From Gudongella sp051744365 (GTDB lineage: Bacteria; Bacillota; Clostridia; Tissierellales; Tissierellaceae), in contig JBNJCX010000004.1 of assembly GCA_051744365.1 (NCBI GenBank), positions 1 to 64,000 on the forward strand: a DNA stretch of 64,000 bases. The letters are read 5' to 3'. Of the stretch, positions 8,607 to 16,942 are shown piece after piece (the stretch's first letter is position 1; each line of letters starts with the position of its first letter). The position numbers and the translations under genes are program-made. The notes under the pieces are model-generated. The model ran no database searches and had not been told where the DNA came from. It worked only from the letters and a program-made list of their open reading frames with translations.

Positions 8607-9127
8607 AAGATTGCTTTTCCTGATTCAACCCTTATTACAACTGTTTTCATATGGTCTGTCAGAACTGTTTCTGGAACGCCTCCAAAATATTCAAATGCAT
8701 TCAGCATGCATCTCACAAGACTGTAATAGTCGCATCTCTTTGTGAATTCTACGTATTTTGCTCTTGAATTACCCATAATCATTATGAATGCTGGAGTCTA
8801 ATGGCTCTTTCCTTGGCCGTCTATGTAGTGGACAATACCCCAGTCCATCTGTGCCTGTTTTCCAGGAGGTGTCTCGTACCTTTCCACTGCTTTGCGGGTA
8901 TTTAACGGTCGAAAAGGCTTTATGTAATCTTCAATATCTTGTTTGAAAGGATCAAGCTTTGAACCTTTCGATTTCCCTGACAATCCATGCCTCAGAATTT
9001 TTCCACGGTTATCAATGTATTTCTTTGCTGTGTTTTCTGCTATGCCTAACTCTTTTGAGATGGCATAAGGGCTCTTGCCCTGGTCTGATTTTTCGCGTAT
9101 CATAGTAATTAGCCCACTCCTTATCAT
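8560..9127 (-). mobile_element. IS21-family remnant (istA transposase fragments)
   Basis: Two minus-strand frames give pieces of an IstA transposase. The piece from 9127 down to 8798 has the helix-turn-helix N-terminus (YAISKELGIAENTAKKYI), then jumps to RYETPPGKQAQMDWG of the integrase core with an apparent internal deletion. The piece from 8782 down to ~8560 continues the core in another frame (FTKRCDYYSLVRCMLNAFE, FGGVPETVLTDHMK, FAADMGFVPK). No istB and no intact ends were seen. The element is dead and its distal end interrupts the GAF gene. Confidence 0.8.
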
Positions 9128-9365
9128 TTAGTACCTCCATAAAAGCATTCGCCATACTTCTATGGTATTCATTTGTTAGGTGTGGGTCAATTTTAAGCCG
9201 GCTTTTTGCTTCAATTATATCCCGGCGATGACACAAAGCCTTTCACCAAGACAAGGTAATCGCCTATGGAGTATATGAGCAAGCAATTGTTCCCTTGGAA
9301 GATTTTTTAAAGAAGAGTAATGCCATATAGACTGTGGTATTTATTTAATGCTTTAAGAGATATAT

Positions 9366-9590
9366 TTGCATTTTCCCAATCTTGTCTATAGTGTAAGGGG
9401 AAATGAAGTTGCATTGTCTGTTGTCGATGGGAAAATAATATACTCTGACGGGAAAATCCAGGGGATAGATGAACGAGAAATTCTCCTTGAGGTAAGAAAA
9501 GACACTGATGGAATCGGAGAAAGAGCAGCTGAGGAATTTTGGAAAGTTAATGGCACAAATGCTGGATTTATGATAGAGGACAAACTGTAG
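9366..9590 (+). pseudogene. Amidohydrolase C-terminal fragment
   Basis: The frame reads NLVYSVRGNEVALSVVDGKI, then YSDGKIQGIDEREILLEV, and ends at a TAG at 9590. This is the typical end of metal-dependent amidohydrolases of the methylthioadenosine/S-adenosylhomocysteine or chlorohydrolase deaminase group (NLVYxxxGxxVxxxxVDGKxV). The first 350 or so residues are absent and no start or ribosome site is seen. It lies next to the IS21 remnant, which probably accompanied the loss. The stretch from 9128 to 9365 holds no gene I can support. Confidence 0.6.
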
Positions 9591-9621
9591 GGTTACCTTA
9601 TTTGTGTCAAAAATCTTATAT

Positions 9622-9658
9622 CAAAAAAAGGAGCTGACTATATTTTTAATAGCCAGCT
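9622..9658 (-). terminator. Terminator of the SLH-domain gene
   Basis: On the minus strand AGCTGGCTAT (from 9658) pairs with ATAGTCAGCT (to 9632) across an A-rich loop, with one G-T pair. CCTTTTTTT follows at 9629-9623. It lies 16 bases beyond the SLH gene stop. Confidence 0.75.
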
Positions 9659-9673
9659 ACTTTTCTAATTACC

Positions 9674-11239
9674 CTAATTAATCTCATGAACTTCCAAATC
9701 ACGATCCTTCATAATCCAAGCCTCATTCTCATAATGATAGGTTACTGTTAGGGTGTAGTGACCTACCATCTCCGTTGTGGTTTCCTGGGTCATCTGGTAC
9801 TCTCTAGGATGGATCATTTCCAGCTGATAGTCGCGGTCTTCGATAATTGTAGTTATCCCGTCCTTAGGGGGCAATACAAGCTCTCCGTCCATATAATCAT
9901 AGTAGTTGTCTACATAAGTTTCTGCAAGCTCGCGATCTGCGATTTCTGAGATATGCTCAACCAAACTTTCCTTGCTATCGAAATCTACAACTACCCAGCT
10001 GTCAGACTCTGTTTCCTGATACAGCCGATTCTCAAACTCTGCCTCCAAGGCTAAGGCATCATCTTCTGTGAAGTCTTCCGTTTGGATCATTTGCTCAACC
10101 AATATAACAAAGAGTTTGGAGGCTTCTGCCCTTGTGCTGGTTCTGTTTGAACGGAAGGTATTGTCAGGATAGCCTTTGATGATACCTAGTTGGACTGCCG
10201 TGTAGATAAAGGGGACGTATTCGTCCTCAATCTCATCGGCATCCGCAAAGCTTAATTGGCCGCTATGAGTTTCTTCACCTATTGCATTAACAATGATTTT
10301 TGTCATTTCCTCACGGGTGATGGGACGATTGTAATCTTCAAACTCATCCTCTTGTATCAATCCATGTTCAATTGCTTTTGAAACATAGGGATCAAACCAC
10401 GAGCCAGATCCCGCTGCCGGCTTGTAGCTAAGGGAAATAACAGTAACCTTTAAGAATTCTGCCACTGTTATTTCACCGTCAGGTCTAAAGGTCTGGTCAG
10501 GATATCCTTGGATAAGCCCCAGTGTGACAAGCTTTGTAACATAGTCATAGTACCAGGCTTTTGCGTAGATATCACTAAGATCCATTGGAATATCATAACC
10601 TGTACCTTCTTCATAAAGTGAATACCCCATTGGATAGGAATCTTCTTCAAAGAACATAAGCTTTTCTACAGAAATAACTCCTGTTCCTTCTCTGATTTTT
10701 CTTTGTTCATAATAATCACTGTTTGTATCTTCATACCTTACAGTGAAAATCATGCCTTCTTCTGTATCTTCAATATCCGTGATTGTAGATTCTAGTGTAG
10801 TGGCTCCTTCAGAATTTTCCACCTCCTGATTCCAGGTAGTCCCTTCCTCCAAAGGCGTTCTAATCAGTTCTATCTCATCATATTCTGAATCCAGCATCAC
10901 TTCTTCTATTTTTGTCTGGATGATCACATCAGAGTGAACAATATACTCCAGATCAAGAGTGAAATCCTTATCAGATTCGCCATCAGACATATCGTGCACT
11001 GCACCTTTTATGAAATAGTGTTTTGTGTTTTGATCTACTACAATACTCTCAATTTCCATATCATGTCCATACTCTACGCTTCCGTGGTATATCCATTTAA
11101 AGTTGTTATATTGAGGAAGCAGGTCTATGGGTTCTAAGCCAGAGTGGGATTCTGCAAAAGCACTTAGAGGGCTTAATACTAAAGCCAGTATCAATATAGC
11201 AACTATCTTTGAATGTGTTAACTTTCCTGTGAAATTCAA
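9674..11239 (-). CDS. Secreted S-layer homology (SLH) domain protein
   Basis: The protein is about 521 residues from a TTG at 11239, preceded by AAAGGAGAG; the ATG at 11257 overlaps that ribosome site and is less likely. A signal peptide is clear (KIVAILILALVLSPLSAFAES). After ~200 residues of unrecognised beta-rich sequence, three SLH repeats span roughly 220-400 (AWYYDYVTKLVTLGLIQGYP, then a FDPYVSKAIEHGLIQ copy, then YTAVQLGIIKGYPDNTFR). SLH domains attach proteins to cell-wall polymers. The ~110-residue C-terminal region (YETESDSWVVVDFDSK onward) is unrecognised. The gene is divergent from the opine-dehydrogenase gene. Confidence 0.88.
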   Translation of the reverse strand: MNFTGKLTHSKIVAILILALVLSPLSAFAESHSGLEPIDLLPQYNNFKWIYHGSVEYGHDMEIESIVVDQNTKHYFIKGAVHDMSDGESDKDFTLDLEYIVHSDVIIQTKIEEVMLDSEYDEIELIRTPLEEGTTWNQEVENSEGATTLESTITDIEDTEEGMIFTVRYEDTNSDYYEQRKIREGTGVISVEKLMFFEEDSYPMGYSLYEEGTGYDIPMDLSDIYAKAWYYDYVTKLVTLGLIQGYPDQTFRPDGEITVAEFLKVTVISLSYKPAAGSGSWFDPYVSKAIEHGLIQEDEFEDYNRPITREEMTKIIVNAIGEETHSGQLSFADADEIEDEYVPFIYTAVQLGIIKGYPDNTFRSNRTSTRAEASKLFVILVEQMIQTEDFTEDDALALEAEFENRLYQETESDSWVVVDFDSKESLVEHISEIADRELAETYVDNYYDYMDGELVLPPKDGITTIIEDRDYQLEMIHPREYQMTQETTTEMVGHYTLTVTYHYENEAWIMKDRDLEVHEIN

Positions 11240-11453
11240 CTTAAACTCTCCTTTCATATATAAAATAACGCTTATTATTTATTTACCCAAACAGAAGAGA
11301 GATATCATTACAATTCTATTAAGACCAGACGCTGATACCATATACCTTCAAATAATTGTTGGGTAAATGGTTTTATTTGTTTAGCTTGAAAAGAAATATA
11401 TTTTAAAATATCCAAAAATATATTGATTAGTCAGGAAAGTAGTAGTATTATGA

Positions 11454-11470
11454 ATGTAGGACAGCTGTAC
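11454..11470 (+). promoter_or_regulatory. Candidate GntR operator upstream of opine dehydrogenase gene
   Basis: ATGTAGGACAGCTGTAC contains the GT-N3-AC core of FadR-type GntR operators and an ACAGCTGT palindrome. A near copy lies upstream of the TRAP genes (13589) and a related palindrome precedes the regulator gene (12694). Confidence 0.45.
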
Positions 11471-11506
11471 AGTAGAACAAATACTTATTAAGATTGGAGG
11501 CTATTT

Positions 11507-12607
11507 ATGAATATTAAGAAGAAAAAAACAAAATGGGCTGTTATAGGTGGTGGAAATGGTGGTCAATCTGCAGCTGGCCATTTGGGAATCATGGGATTTC
11601 CTGTTACTCTTTATGACATTATGCCTGACACTGTTAATGCTATTAACTCTCAAGGAGGCATTCATGTAGATGGTGCCGTAAAAGGCTTTGGAAAGATTGA
11701 AAAGGCTACTACTGATATTGGTGAGGCGATCCAAGATGCAGAGATAATCATGGTTATTCTACCTTCGAACTATCATAGAAGCATTGCCAAGGCGATGGCT
11801 CCCTATGTTAATGAAAATCAGATAGTATTTATTCATCCAGGTGCTACTTTCGGAGCTTTTCAATTTAAACAGGTTTTCAAAGAAGAAGGATGTAGTGATA
11901 ATATAGTTATTGCTGAAGCGCAGTCGTTGATTTATGCTTGTCGTTTGAATAAACCAGGGTACGCTTCTATTAAAGGGATGAAAAAGAATCTAATGGTAGC
12001 TGCAATTCCAGCTAACAAAACACAGGAAGTTGTAATCAAGATACAAGAAGCATTTCCTGATATAATTCCAGGCAAGAATGTACTGGATACAAGTTTAAAT
12101 AATCTAAATGCGATTATGCATCCGGGGCCAACATTACTTAATGTATCTATGATTGAATCACCATATGACTGGAGATATTATTGGGATGGCATAACTCCAA
12201 CAATTGGAGAATTTATAGTTGAAATGGATAAAGAAAGAATAGATATGGGTGAAAAGCTAGGTCTAAGTATACCCCCCATTCTGGAAATGTATAAAACATT
12301 GTATGGAGTAGAAGGTAGTACATTGACAGAAGTTGTTAGAAAAACCAAAGCCTACGAAGAAGTAATGGGACAGAAGAGAGTAGATACAAGATATTTGACG
12401 GAAGATATTCCAATGAGCTTGGTACCATTTGTTTCGATGGCTCAGCAGTTGGGAATGAACTCTGATAAAATGGAAACCATCTGTAGACTAGGAAGTTATA
12501 TTCTAAAAGAGGATTTTTTCAATAGTAGCCGTACCATGGAGAATCTAGGGTTTGAAAAAATGACTGCGGAAGAAATAATTGAATATGCAGAAACTGGCAT
12601 TAAGTAA
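11507..12607 (+). CDS. NAD/NADP octopine/nopaline dehydrogenase family protein
   Basis: A 366-residue protein with an N-terminal dinucleotide-binding loop GGGNGG (residues 14-19) and a following LYDIMPD acidic strand end. The C-terminal half matches the octopine dehydrogenase domain, including NNLNAIMHPGPTLLNVSMIE with the conserved H-P-G. Family members reductively condense an amino acid with a 2-oxo acid, or the reverse. Here the reverse, opine or N-carboxyalkyl amino acid breakdown, would fit the TRAP importer downstream. TTGGAGG precedes the ATG. It is followed by the GntR gene, with operator-like sites in front of both. Confidence 0.85.
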   Translation: MNIKKKKTKWAVIGGGNGGQSAAGHLGIMGFPVTLYDIMPDTVNAINSQGGIHVDGAVKGFGKIEKATTDIGEAIQDAEIIMVILPSNYHRSIAKAMAPYVNENQIVFIHPGATFGAFQFKQVFKEEGCSDNIVIAEAQSLIYACRLNKPGYASIKGMKKNLMVAAIPANKTQEVVIKIQEAFPDIIPGKNVLDTSLNNLNAIMHPGPTLLNVSMIESPYDWRYYWDGITPTIGEFIVEMDKERIDMGEKLGLSIPPILEMYKTLYGVEGSTLTEVVRKTKAYEEVMGQKRVDTRYLTEDIPMSLVPFVSMAQQLGMNSDKMETICRLGSYILKEDFFNSSRTMENLGFEKMTAEEIIEYAETGIK

Positions 12608-12627
12608 TCAGTTAAATAGTTTTGAAC

Positions 12628-12662
12628 TGGGGGTCTGTATTATTTAGCAGATTCCCGTTATT
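12628..12662 (+). terminator. Weak terminator after opine dehydrogenase gene
   Basis: GGGGGTCTG and CAGATTCCC form an imperfect stem at 12628-12656, followed by GTTATTTTATT. The T-tract is interrupted, so strength is uncertain. Confidence 0.4.
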
Positions 12663-12693
12663 TTATTGGCAATCGATAAAGATTTCACAAATC

Positions 12694-12718
12694 TGTATAA
12701 TTGTGGTACAATTATACA
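12694..12718 (+). promoter_or_regulatory. Palindromic operator upstream of gntR
   Basis: TGTATAATTGT and ACAATTATACA form a perfect 11-base inverted repeat around GGT. The centre TTGTGGTACAA fits the TNGTNNNACNA consensus of FadR-subfamily GntR regulators. It lies 25 bases upstream of the regulator's TTG start and probably overlaps its promoter, so autoregulation is likely. Confidence 0.6.
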
Positions 12719-12742
12719 ATAAAACAATAAGAGGGTGGTATA

Positions 12743-13444
12743 TTGATTACTCCAGCTAAGAAGCAGAATTTATATGAGGAAATTTCCAGGCAAATAGTGC
12801 AGATGATAAATGAGGGTCAATGGAAGCCAGGAGACAAGATTTATGGAGAGCTAGAACTTTCTAAGCAATTTGAGGTCAGCAGAAACTCCATAAGGGAGTC
12901 AATAAAGGCATTGGAATTGGTTGGTGTACTTGAATCACGTACAGGAATCGGAACTTTTGTATCAGAGCAAGCAATTGTGAATATTAATAGTATGCATTTG
13001 TCTGATCTGATTGAATCTGAGACCACACTTGTGGAGCTTATGGAAACTAGATTGATTATTGAACCGGGATTAACTTTTTTGGCAGTAAAAAATGCTACTG
13101 ATGATGATATTGAAGAGCTGGAAGCTATAATTCAAAAAGGAAAGAAGGCATTAAAGGAGAAGAACTATACCTTTGACCTGGGATTTGAGTTTCATAAGAA
13201 AGTTGTAAATATGTCCCAAAATCGGATACTGATCAATTTAATGGACAGTATAACTGAGAATCTAATTGTAACAAGAGGGAAAGTATTTTTTCAGCATTTG
13301 AATGAGTACATACTAAATTCTGAGCTGGATGAACACTTAAAAATGCTTGAATGCATCAAGAATAGAGATGCCGTGATGGCAAAAAACCTTATGCAGAGAC
13401 ATATTGAAGGTTCTTTGAATATAATCAAAGAAGGAAATGAATAA
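12743..13444 (+). CDS. GntR/FadR-family (FCD) transcriptional regulator
   Basis: A 233-residue regulator. Residues ~8-70 form the winged-helix domain, with LYEEISRQIVQMINEGQWKPG, FEVSRNSIRESIKALE as the recognition region, and GIGTFV at the wing. Residues ~90-225 are an FCD ligand domain, with the metal or acid-binding pattern around LIIEPG, FHKKVV and HLKMLECIKNRD. Such proteins usually sense small organic acids. The TTG at 12743 follows GAGGGTGG. It sits between the opine dehydrogenase and TRAP genes, with operator-like sequences before each unit, so it probably controls both. The ligand is not known. Confidence 0.9.
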   Translation: MITPAKKQNLYEEISRQIVQMINEGQWKPGDKIYGELELSKQFEVSRNSIRESIKALELVGVLESRTGIGTFVSEQAIVNINSMHLSDLIESETTLVELMETRLIIEPGLTFLAVKNATDDDIEELEAIIQKGKKALKEKNYTFDLGFEFHKKVVNMSQNRILINLMDSITENLIVTRGKVFFQHLNEYILNSELDEHLKMLECIKNRDAVMAKNLMQRHIEGSLNIIKEGNE

Positions 13445-13498
13445 GTAAAATGCAAATTCAGTCTATTCGATTGGATATCAATAAACAGTTATATGCTG

Positions 13499-13544
13499 CC
13501 TTACGAATCTAACAAATATAGTTTGTTTATTCGTAAGGTTTTTT
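13499..13544 (+). terminator. Terminator of the gntR gene
   Basis: CCTTACGAAT (13499) and ATTCGTAAGG (to 13538) form a perfect 10-base stem extended inward by AACAAA/TTTGTT. TTTTTT follows. Confidence 0.9.
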
Positions 13545-13588
13545 ATGTAAAAAATACGTGCATTTATAATAAAAGTATGGTAGTATGG

Positions 13589-13606
13589 TTGTAGTACAGC
13601 TGGACA
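13589..13606 (+). promoter_or_regulatory. Candidate GntR operator upstream of TRAP genes
   Basis: TTGTAGTACAGCTGGACA contains TTGTAGTACAG, one base off the TNGTNNNACNA consensus. It shares TGTAG(G/T)ACAGCTG(T/G)ACAG with the site at 11454. It lies ~75 bases upstream of dctQ. Confidence 0.5.
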
Positions 13607-13677
13607 GATGCAAAAGAGCTTTAAATTTCGGTAAAGTTAATTCAGTAGTTCGTACTTAATTGGATGGAGGTGGGTAA

Positions 13678-14205
13678 ATGGAAAAAAAATTGATCTGGAA
13701 TAGATCCATGGATATTCTTGGTAAAGTTCAAGAGATTATCACAATGATTCTAGCGATAACACTTCCAGTATTAGTTGTAATTCAGGTTCTTCTGCGATAT
13801 GTATTTCAAGTTCCTTTGATGGGAATTGAGGAATTAATGTTATTTCCGATCATATGGCTGTATATGATAGGGGGAGCTAATGCTTCTCGAACACAAAATC
13901 ATATAGAATGCGGTATTTTGACATTGTATGTTAAAAAAAGTGGAAGTCGTGCAATATTCAATATTGTAAGAATCACAATTTCATTACTGGTTAGCCTATG
14001 GTTGACATATTGGTCATATTGGTACTTCACCTATTCACTTGGCGTATGGAAATACAGTCCATTACTCCGTTTGCCAATGTTCTTCGCAGAGTCAGCCGTA
14101 TTTGTAGGTTTGGTTTTAATGACATTCTACACTTTACTTGAGCTTTTAGATGTTTACAAGCGATCGTTTAAAGTATTAAAAACCAGTAACAAGGAGGTGA
14201 TTTGA
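13678..14205 (+). CDS. dctQ: TRAP transporter small permease (DctQ type)
   Basis: A 175-residue membrane protein with four hydrophobic segments at about 22-42, 55-75, 98-118 and 137-158. It has the DctQ features LPVLVVIQVLLRYVFQVPL and GIEELMLFPIIWLYMIGGA. It is the small membrane subunit of a TRAP secondary transporter, which uses an ion gradient and an extracellular binding protein to import organic acids or related compounds. GGAGGTG precedes the ATG. The stop overlaps the dctM start, so the genes are coupled. The substrate is likely tied to the opine-dehydrogenase gene through a shared regulator, by inference. Confidence 0.92.
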   Translation: MEKKLIWNRSMDILGKVQEIITMILAITLPVLVVIQVLLRYVFQVPLMGIEELMLFPIIWLYMIGGANASRTQNHIECGILTLYVKKSGSRAIFNIVRITISLLVSLWLTYWSYWYFTYSLGVWKYSPLLRLPMFFAESAVFVGLVLMTFYTLLELLDVYKRSFKVLKTSNKEVI

Positions 14206-15518
14206 TGGACATGCTAACCATAGTTTCAATTGATGTAATTCTTTTGGTATTATTGCTTATGTTTAGTATACCCTTGCCTTATTGTTTTGGTGGTGCATTG
14301 GCTTTTATGGCAATAGCGGGAGGTGCATCGATGAGAAGTATGATGCTTTGGGGATTTACACAGATGATAAGCCCAATTCTATTGGCCAGCCCTCTATTTA
14401 TTCTCGCAGGTAGCATAATGGCAAATAGCGGTGTAGCTAAGCATTTACTTAATTTTGCAGATATATTCGTAGGAAGAATAAAAGGTGGAATAGGTGTTGT
14501 AGCAGTAACCACATGTGCAATTATAGGAGCCATATCTGGAAGTGGGTTTACTGGTGTTGCAGCAACAGGTCCAGTACTGATTCCTAGAATGGTTGAACAA
14601 GGATACCCAAGAGGTTATGCTACTGCTCTTGTTACAGTATCATCGGTATTGGGATTATTGATACCCCCAAGTGTTATAATGATAATTTATGGGTGGGTAA
14701 CTGAAACATCTATATTGGCTGCATTTCTGTCTACAGTAGGTCCAGGTCTTACAATTGTGGTATCATTTTCTGTGATAAATATGGTTTGGGTTAGAAAGAT
14801 GCCTAATATCCAATTAGAAGAAAAGTTACCTGCAGTAGAGATGAAAAAGAGAAATTATCAAAGAATTATAAGAGCATTACCAGCTCTATCCTTGCCAGTT
14901 ATTATTCTAGGAGGTATTTATGGCGGTGTATTTACACCATCTGAGGCGGCAGCAGTAGCTGCAGTAGTTTCCGTGCCAATAGGAATTTGGATTTATAGAG
15001 AGATTACAATGAAGAAATTTCTGAGAGTTGTCAATGAATCTTCCATTTCAATAGGTGCAATTATGACAATGATAATGTTTACTCTGATGTTAAGCCAGAC
15101 ATATGTGCTTTTGAGAGTACCTCAGGCGCTTATAGAAATAGTATTTGGAATTACTACAAATAAAATTCTATTACTTATTGTCATCAACATATTCTTGTTT
15201 TTGGTAGGAATGATTGTAAATGATGTTACGGGCATGATCCTGATAGCACCCCTCTTATTGCCTTTAGTTACCGAGTTGGGAATAAGTCCAATCCAATTCG
15301 CTGCTATAATGGGAGTCAATTTAGCAATGGGAGGTGTTACTCCACCGTATGCAAGTATTTTATACTTGGGTATGCGTATCGGTAAATGTGAATTTTCAGA
15401 GATACTAAAACCTACTTTGATCTTTTTATTATTAGGATACTTGCCAGTAGTATTTCTAACTACCTTCTGGGCTCCGTTATCGATGTACTTGCCTACATTG
15501 ATGGGATTTGTAAAATAA
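14205..15518 (+). CDS. dctM: TRAP transporter large permease (DctM type)
   Basis: This 437-residue protein has about twelve hydrophobic segments and the standard TRAP large-subunit length. Conserved blocks include LFILAGSIMANSGVA, GAISGSGFTGVAATGPVLIP, GYPRGYATALVTVSSVLG, LLIPPSVIMIIYG, GVFTPSEAAAVAA and GGVTPPYASILYLG. It forms the ion-coupled translocation channel with DctQ. The ATG at 14205 overlaps the dctQ stop by one base; a TTG just before it is also possible. AAGGAGGTGATTT is the ribosome site. The binding-protein gene follows 90 bases later. Confidence 0.95.
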   Translation: MDMLTIVSIDVILLVLLLMFSIPLPYCFGGALAFMAIAGGASMRSMMLWGFTQMISPILLASPLFILAGSIMANSGVAKHLLNFADIFVGRIKGGIGVVAVTTCAIIGAISGSGFTGVAATGPVLIPRMVEQGYPRGYATALVTVSSVLGLLIPPSVIMIIYGWVTETSILAAFLSTVGPGLTIVVSFSVINMVWVRKMPNIQLEEKLPAVEMKKRNYQRIIRALPALSLPVIILGGIYGGVFTPSEAAAVAAVVSVPIGIWIYREITMKKFLRVVNESSISIGAIMTMIMFTLMLSQTYVLLRVPQALIEIVFGITTNKILLLIVINIFLFLVGMIVNDVTGMILIAPLLLPLVTELGISPIQFAAIMGVNLAMGGVTPPYASILYLGMRIGKCEFSEILKPTLIFLLLGYLPVVFLTTFWAPLSMYLPTLMGFVK

Positions 15519-15608
15519 ATTGGGTTATAATATGCTTAATAGATAGTTAGGCATGCAGTTATTAGTTTAGCATTAAGCTAATTAATTAAAATAAAGGGGG
15601 CAATGTCA

Positions 15609-16652
15609 ATGAATAAGAAGCTTTCAAGAAGCAAGATATCATGGGTATTGATTGCAGTTATGAGTCTGACGTATTTATTAACAGGTTGCGGCGGAGCAAG
15701 TGAAAATGTTGGAGAAGAAGCATCTGGATTTGGTTCCAGAACTTTGAAAATTGGGCACGTTAGACCTGAAGGAACTTCAACAGATGATGATATAAACGCA
15801 TTTATTGGTACTGTTACAGAAAAAACTGAAGGAAATACAATCTTTGAAGTATATCCAAACAGCCAGTTAGGTGACTATGCAATAGTACAGGAGAGAATTG
15901 GGATTGGCGACATTGAAATGCAGCTTGCACCTGCAGCCCCCAATCTAAATGAAGCAATTGTACTACCAAGTGCACCTTATTTAGCCAGCACATGGGATGA
16001 AGCTAGAGAAGTATTTGCACGTGATGGGGTTCTATATAATGAAATAGAAAAAATGTTTGAAGAAGAAAATATTAAGATGTTAGCGGGTTATCCAAAATAT
16101 TTTGGAAGCATTATTACTACAATAGAACCGAATGAACCTGGCGATCCTTATGTTTCTAAAGGTGTAAAAATTCGAGTTCCAAGCATCAAATCCTTTGAAT
16201 TAACAGCACTTTCATTAGGTTATATCGCAACTCCTATAGCGTTTTCTGAAGCATTCACATCAATCCAAACAGGTATTGTAGATGGTGCAATAGGCTCAGG
16301 CGGTGAAGGTTATTGGAATAGTTTTAGAGATGTTACAGAATACTATCTTCCTGTCAATTCACATTTTGAAATATGGTGGTTACAGATGAGCATGGACGTA
16401 TGGAATAATTTGTCAGCGGAAGAAAAAACGATTGTTGAAGAAGCTGCTATGAAACTTGAATCAGATAGATGGAATGTAGCTCCTGATGAAGAAAAGAAAT
16501 ATGAAGAATTACTTGAAGATAACGGGGCAGTAATAATTCGATTTACTGACGAAGAATATAAAGTTATGGCTGAAAAAGTAAGAAAAGAAGTTTGGCCTGA
16601 AATTAGAGAATTTTATGGTGTTGAAATCTTTGATAAGGTTACACAACAATAA
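15609..16652 (+). CDS. dctP: TRAP transporter substrate-binding lipoprotein (DctP type)
   Basis: A DctP-type binding protein of ~347 residues, anchored as a lipoprotein: the N-terminus has a hydrophobic stretch and the lipobox LTGCG. The mature part has the family motifs LKIGHVRPEG, VYPNSQLGDYAIVQERIGIGD and VKIRVPSIKSFELTALSLG. It captures substrate outside the membrane and delivers it to DctQM. The ATG at 15609 lies eight bases after GGGGG; the ATG at 15603 is only two bases away and is less likely. The arginine in KIRVPS normally contacts a carboxylate in this family, so an organic acid substrate is expected. Confidence 0.92.
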   Translation: MNKKLSRSKISWVLIAVMSLTYLLTGCGGASENVGEEASGFGSRTLKIGHVRPEGTSTDDDINAFIGTVTEKTEGNTIFEVYPNSQLGDYAIVQERIGIGDIEMQLAPAAPNLNEAIVLPSAPYLASTWDEAREVFARDGVLYNEIEKMFEEENIKMLAGYPKYFGSIITTIEPNEPGDPYVSKGVKIRVPSIKSFELTALSLGYIATPIAFSEAFTSIQTGIVDGAIGSGGEGYWNSFRDVTEYYLPVNSHFEIWWLQMSMDVWNNLSAEEKTIVEEAAMKLESDRWNVAPDEEKKYEELLEDNGAVIIRFTDEEYKVMAEKVRKEVWPEIREFYGVEIFDKVTQQ

Positions 16653-16720
16653 TCATTGGAAGTAATTATTTAAGCTAGATTAATACTGGCATATAGACTT
16701 AAATATTAGTGGAAGAGTTT

Positions 16721-16767
16721 AAAAGAACCCCTCCAAGTAATTGCAATTACTTGGAGGGGTTCTTTTA
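16721..16767 (+). terminator. Strong terminator after TRAP operon
   Basis: A perfect inverted repeat, AAAAGAACCCCTCCAAGTAA against its complement with a TTGCAA centre, ends in TTCTTTT. It closes the dctQMP unit. The rest of 16653-16942 holds no gene I can see. Confidence 0.93.
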
Positions 16768-16942
16768 GATATTTTAATAGGTCCGATAGCATCATTGACT
16801 AGAGCCAAAGAATCCTTAAAATATTGTCTGATATTTGGGGATCTGATATTTGGAGTACAGGTTTTATTATGCCCTTTTATTGGTATATGAATAATGGCAG
16901 GTATTTTTGTTAGTTGACGTGGTAATTTAGGAAGGAAGGGTG

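Noticed and set aside
9012..9236. 74-codon minus-strand frame beside istA
   Set aside because: It overlaps the istA N-terminus in another frame and I could match it to no protein; probably decayed element sequence.
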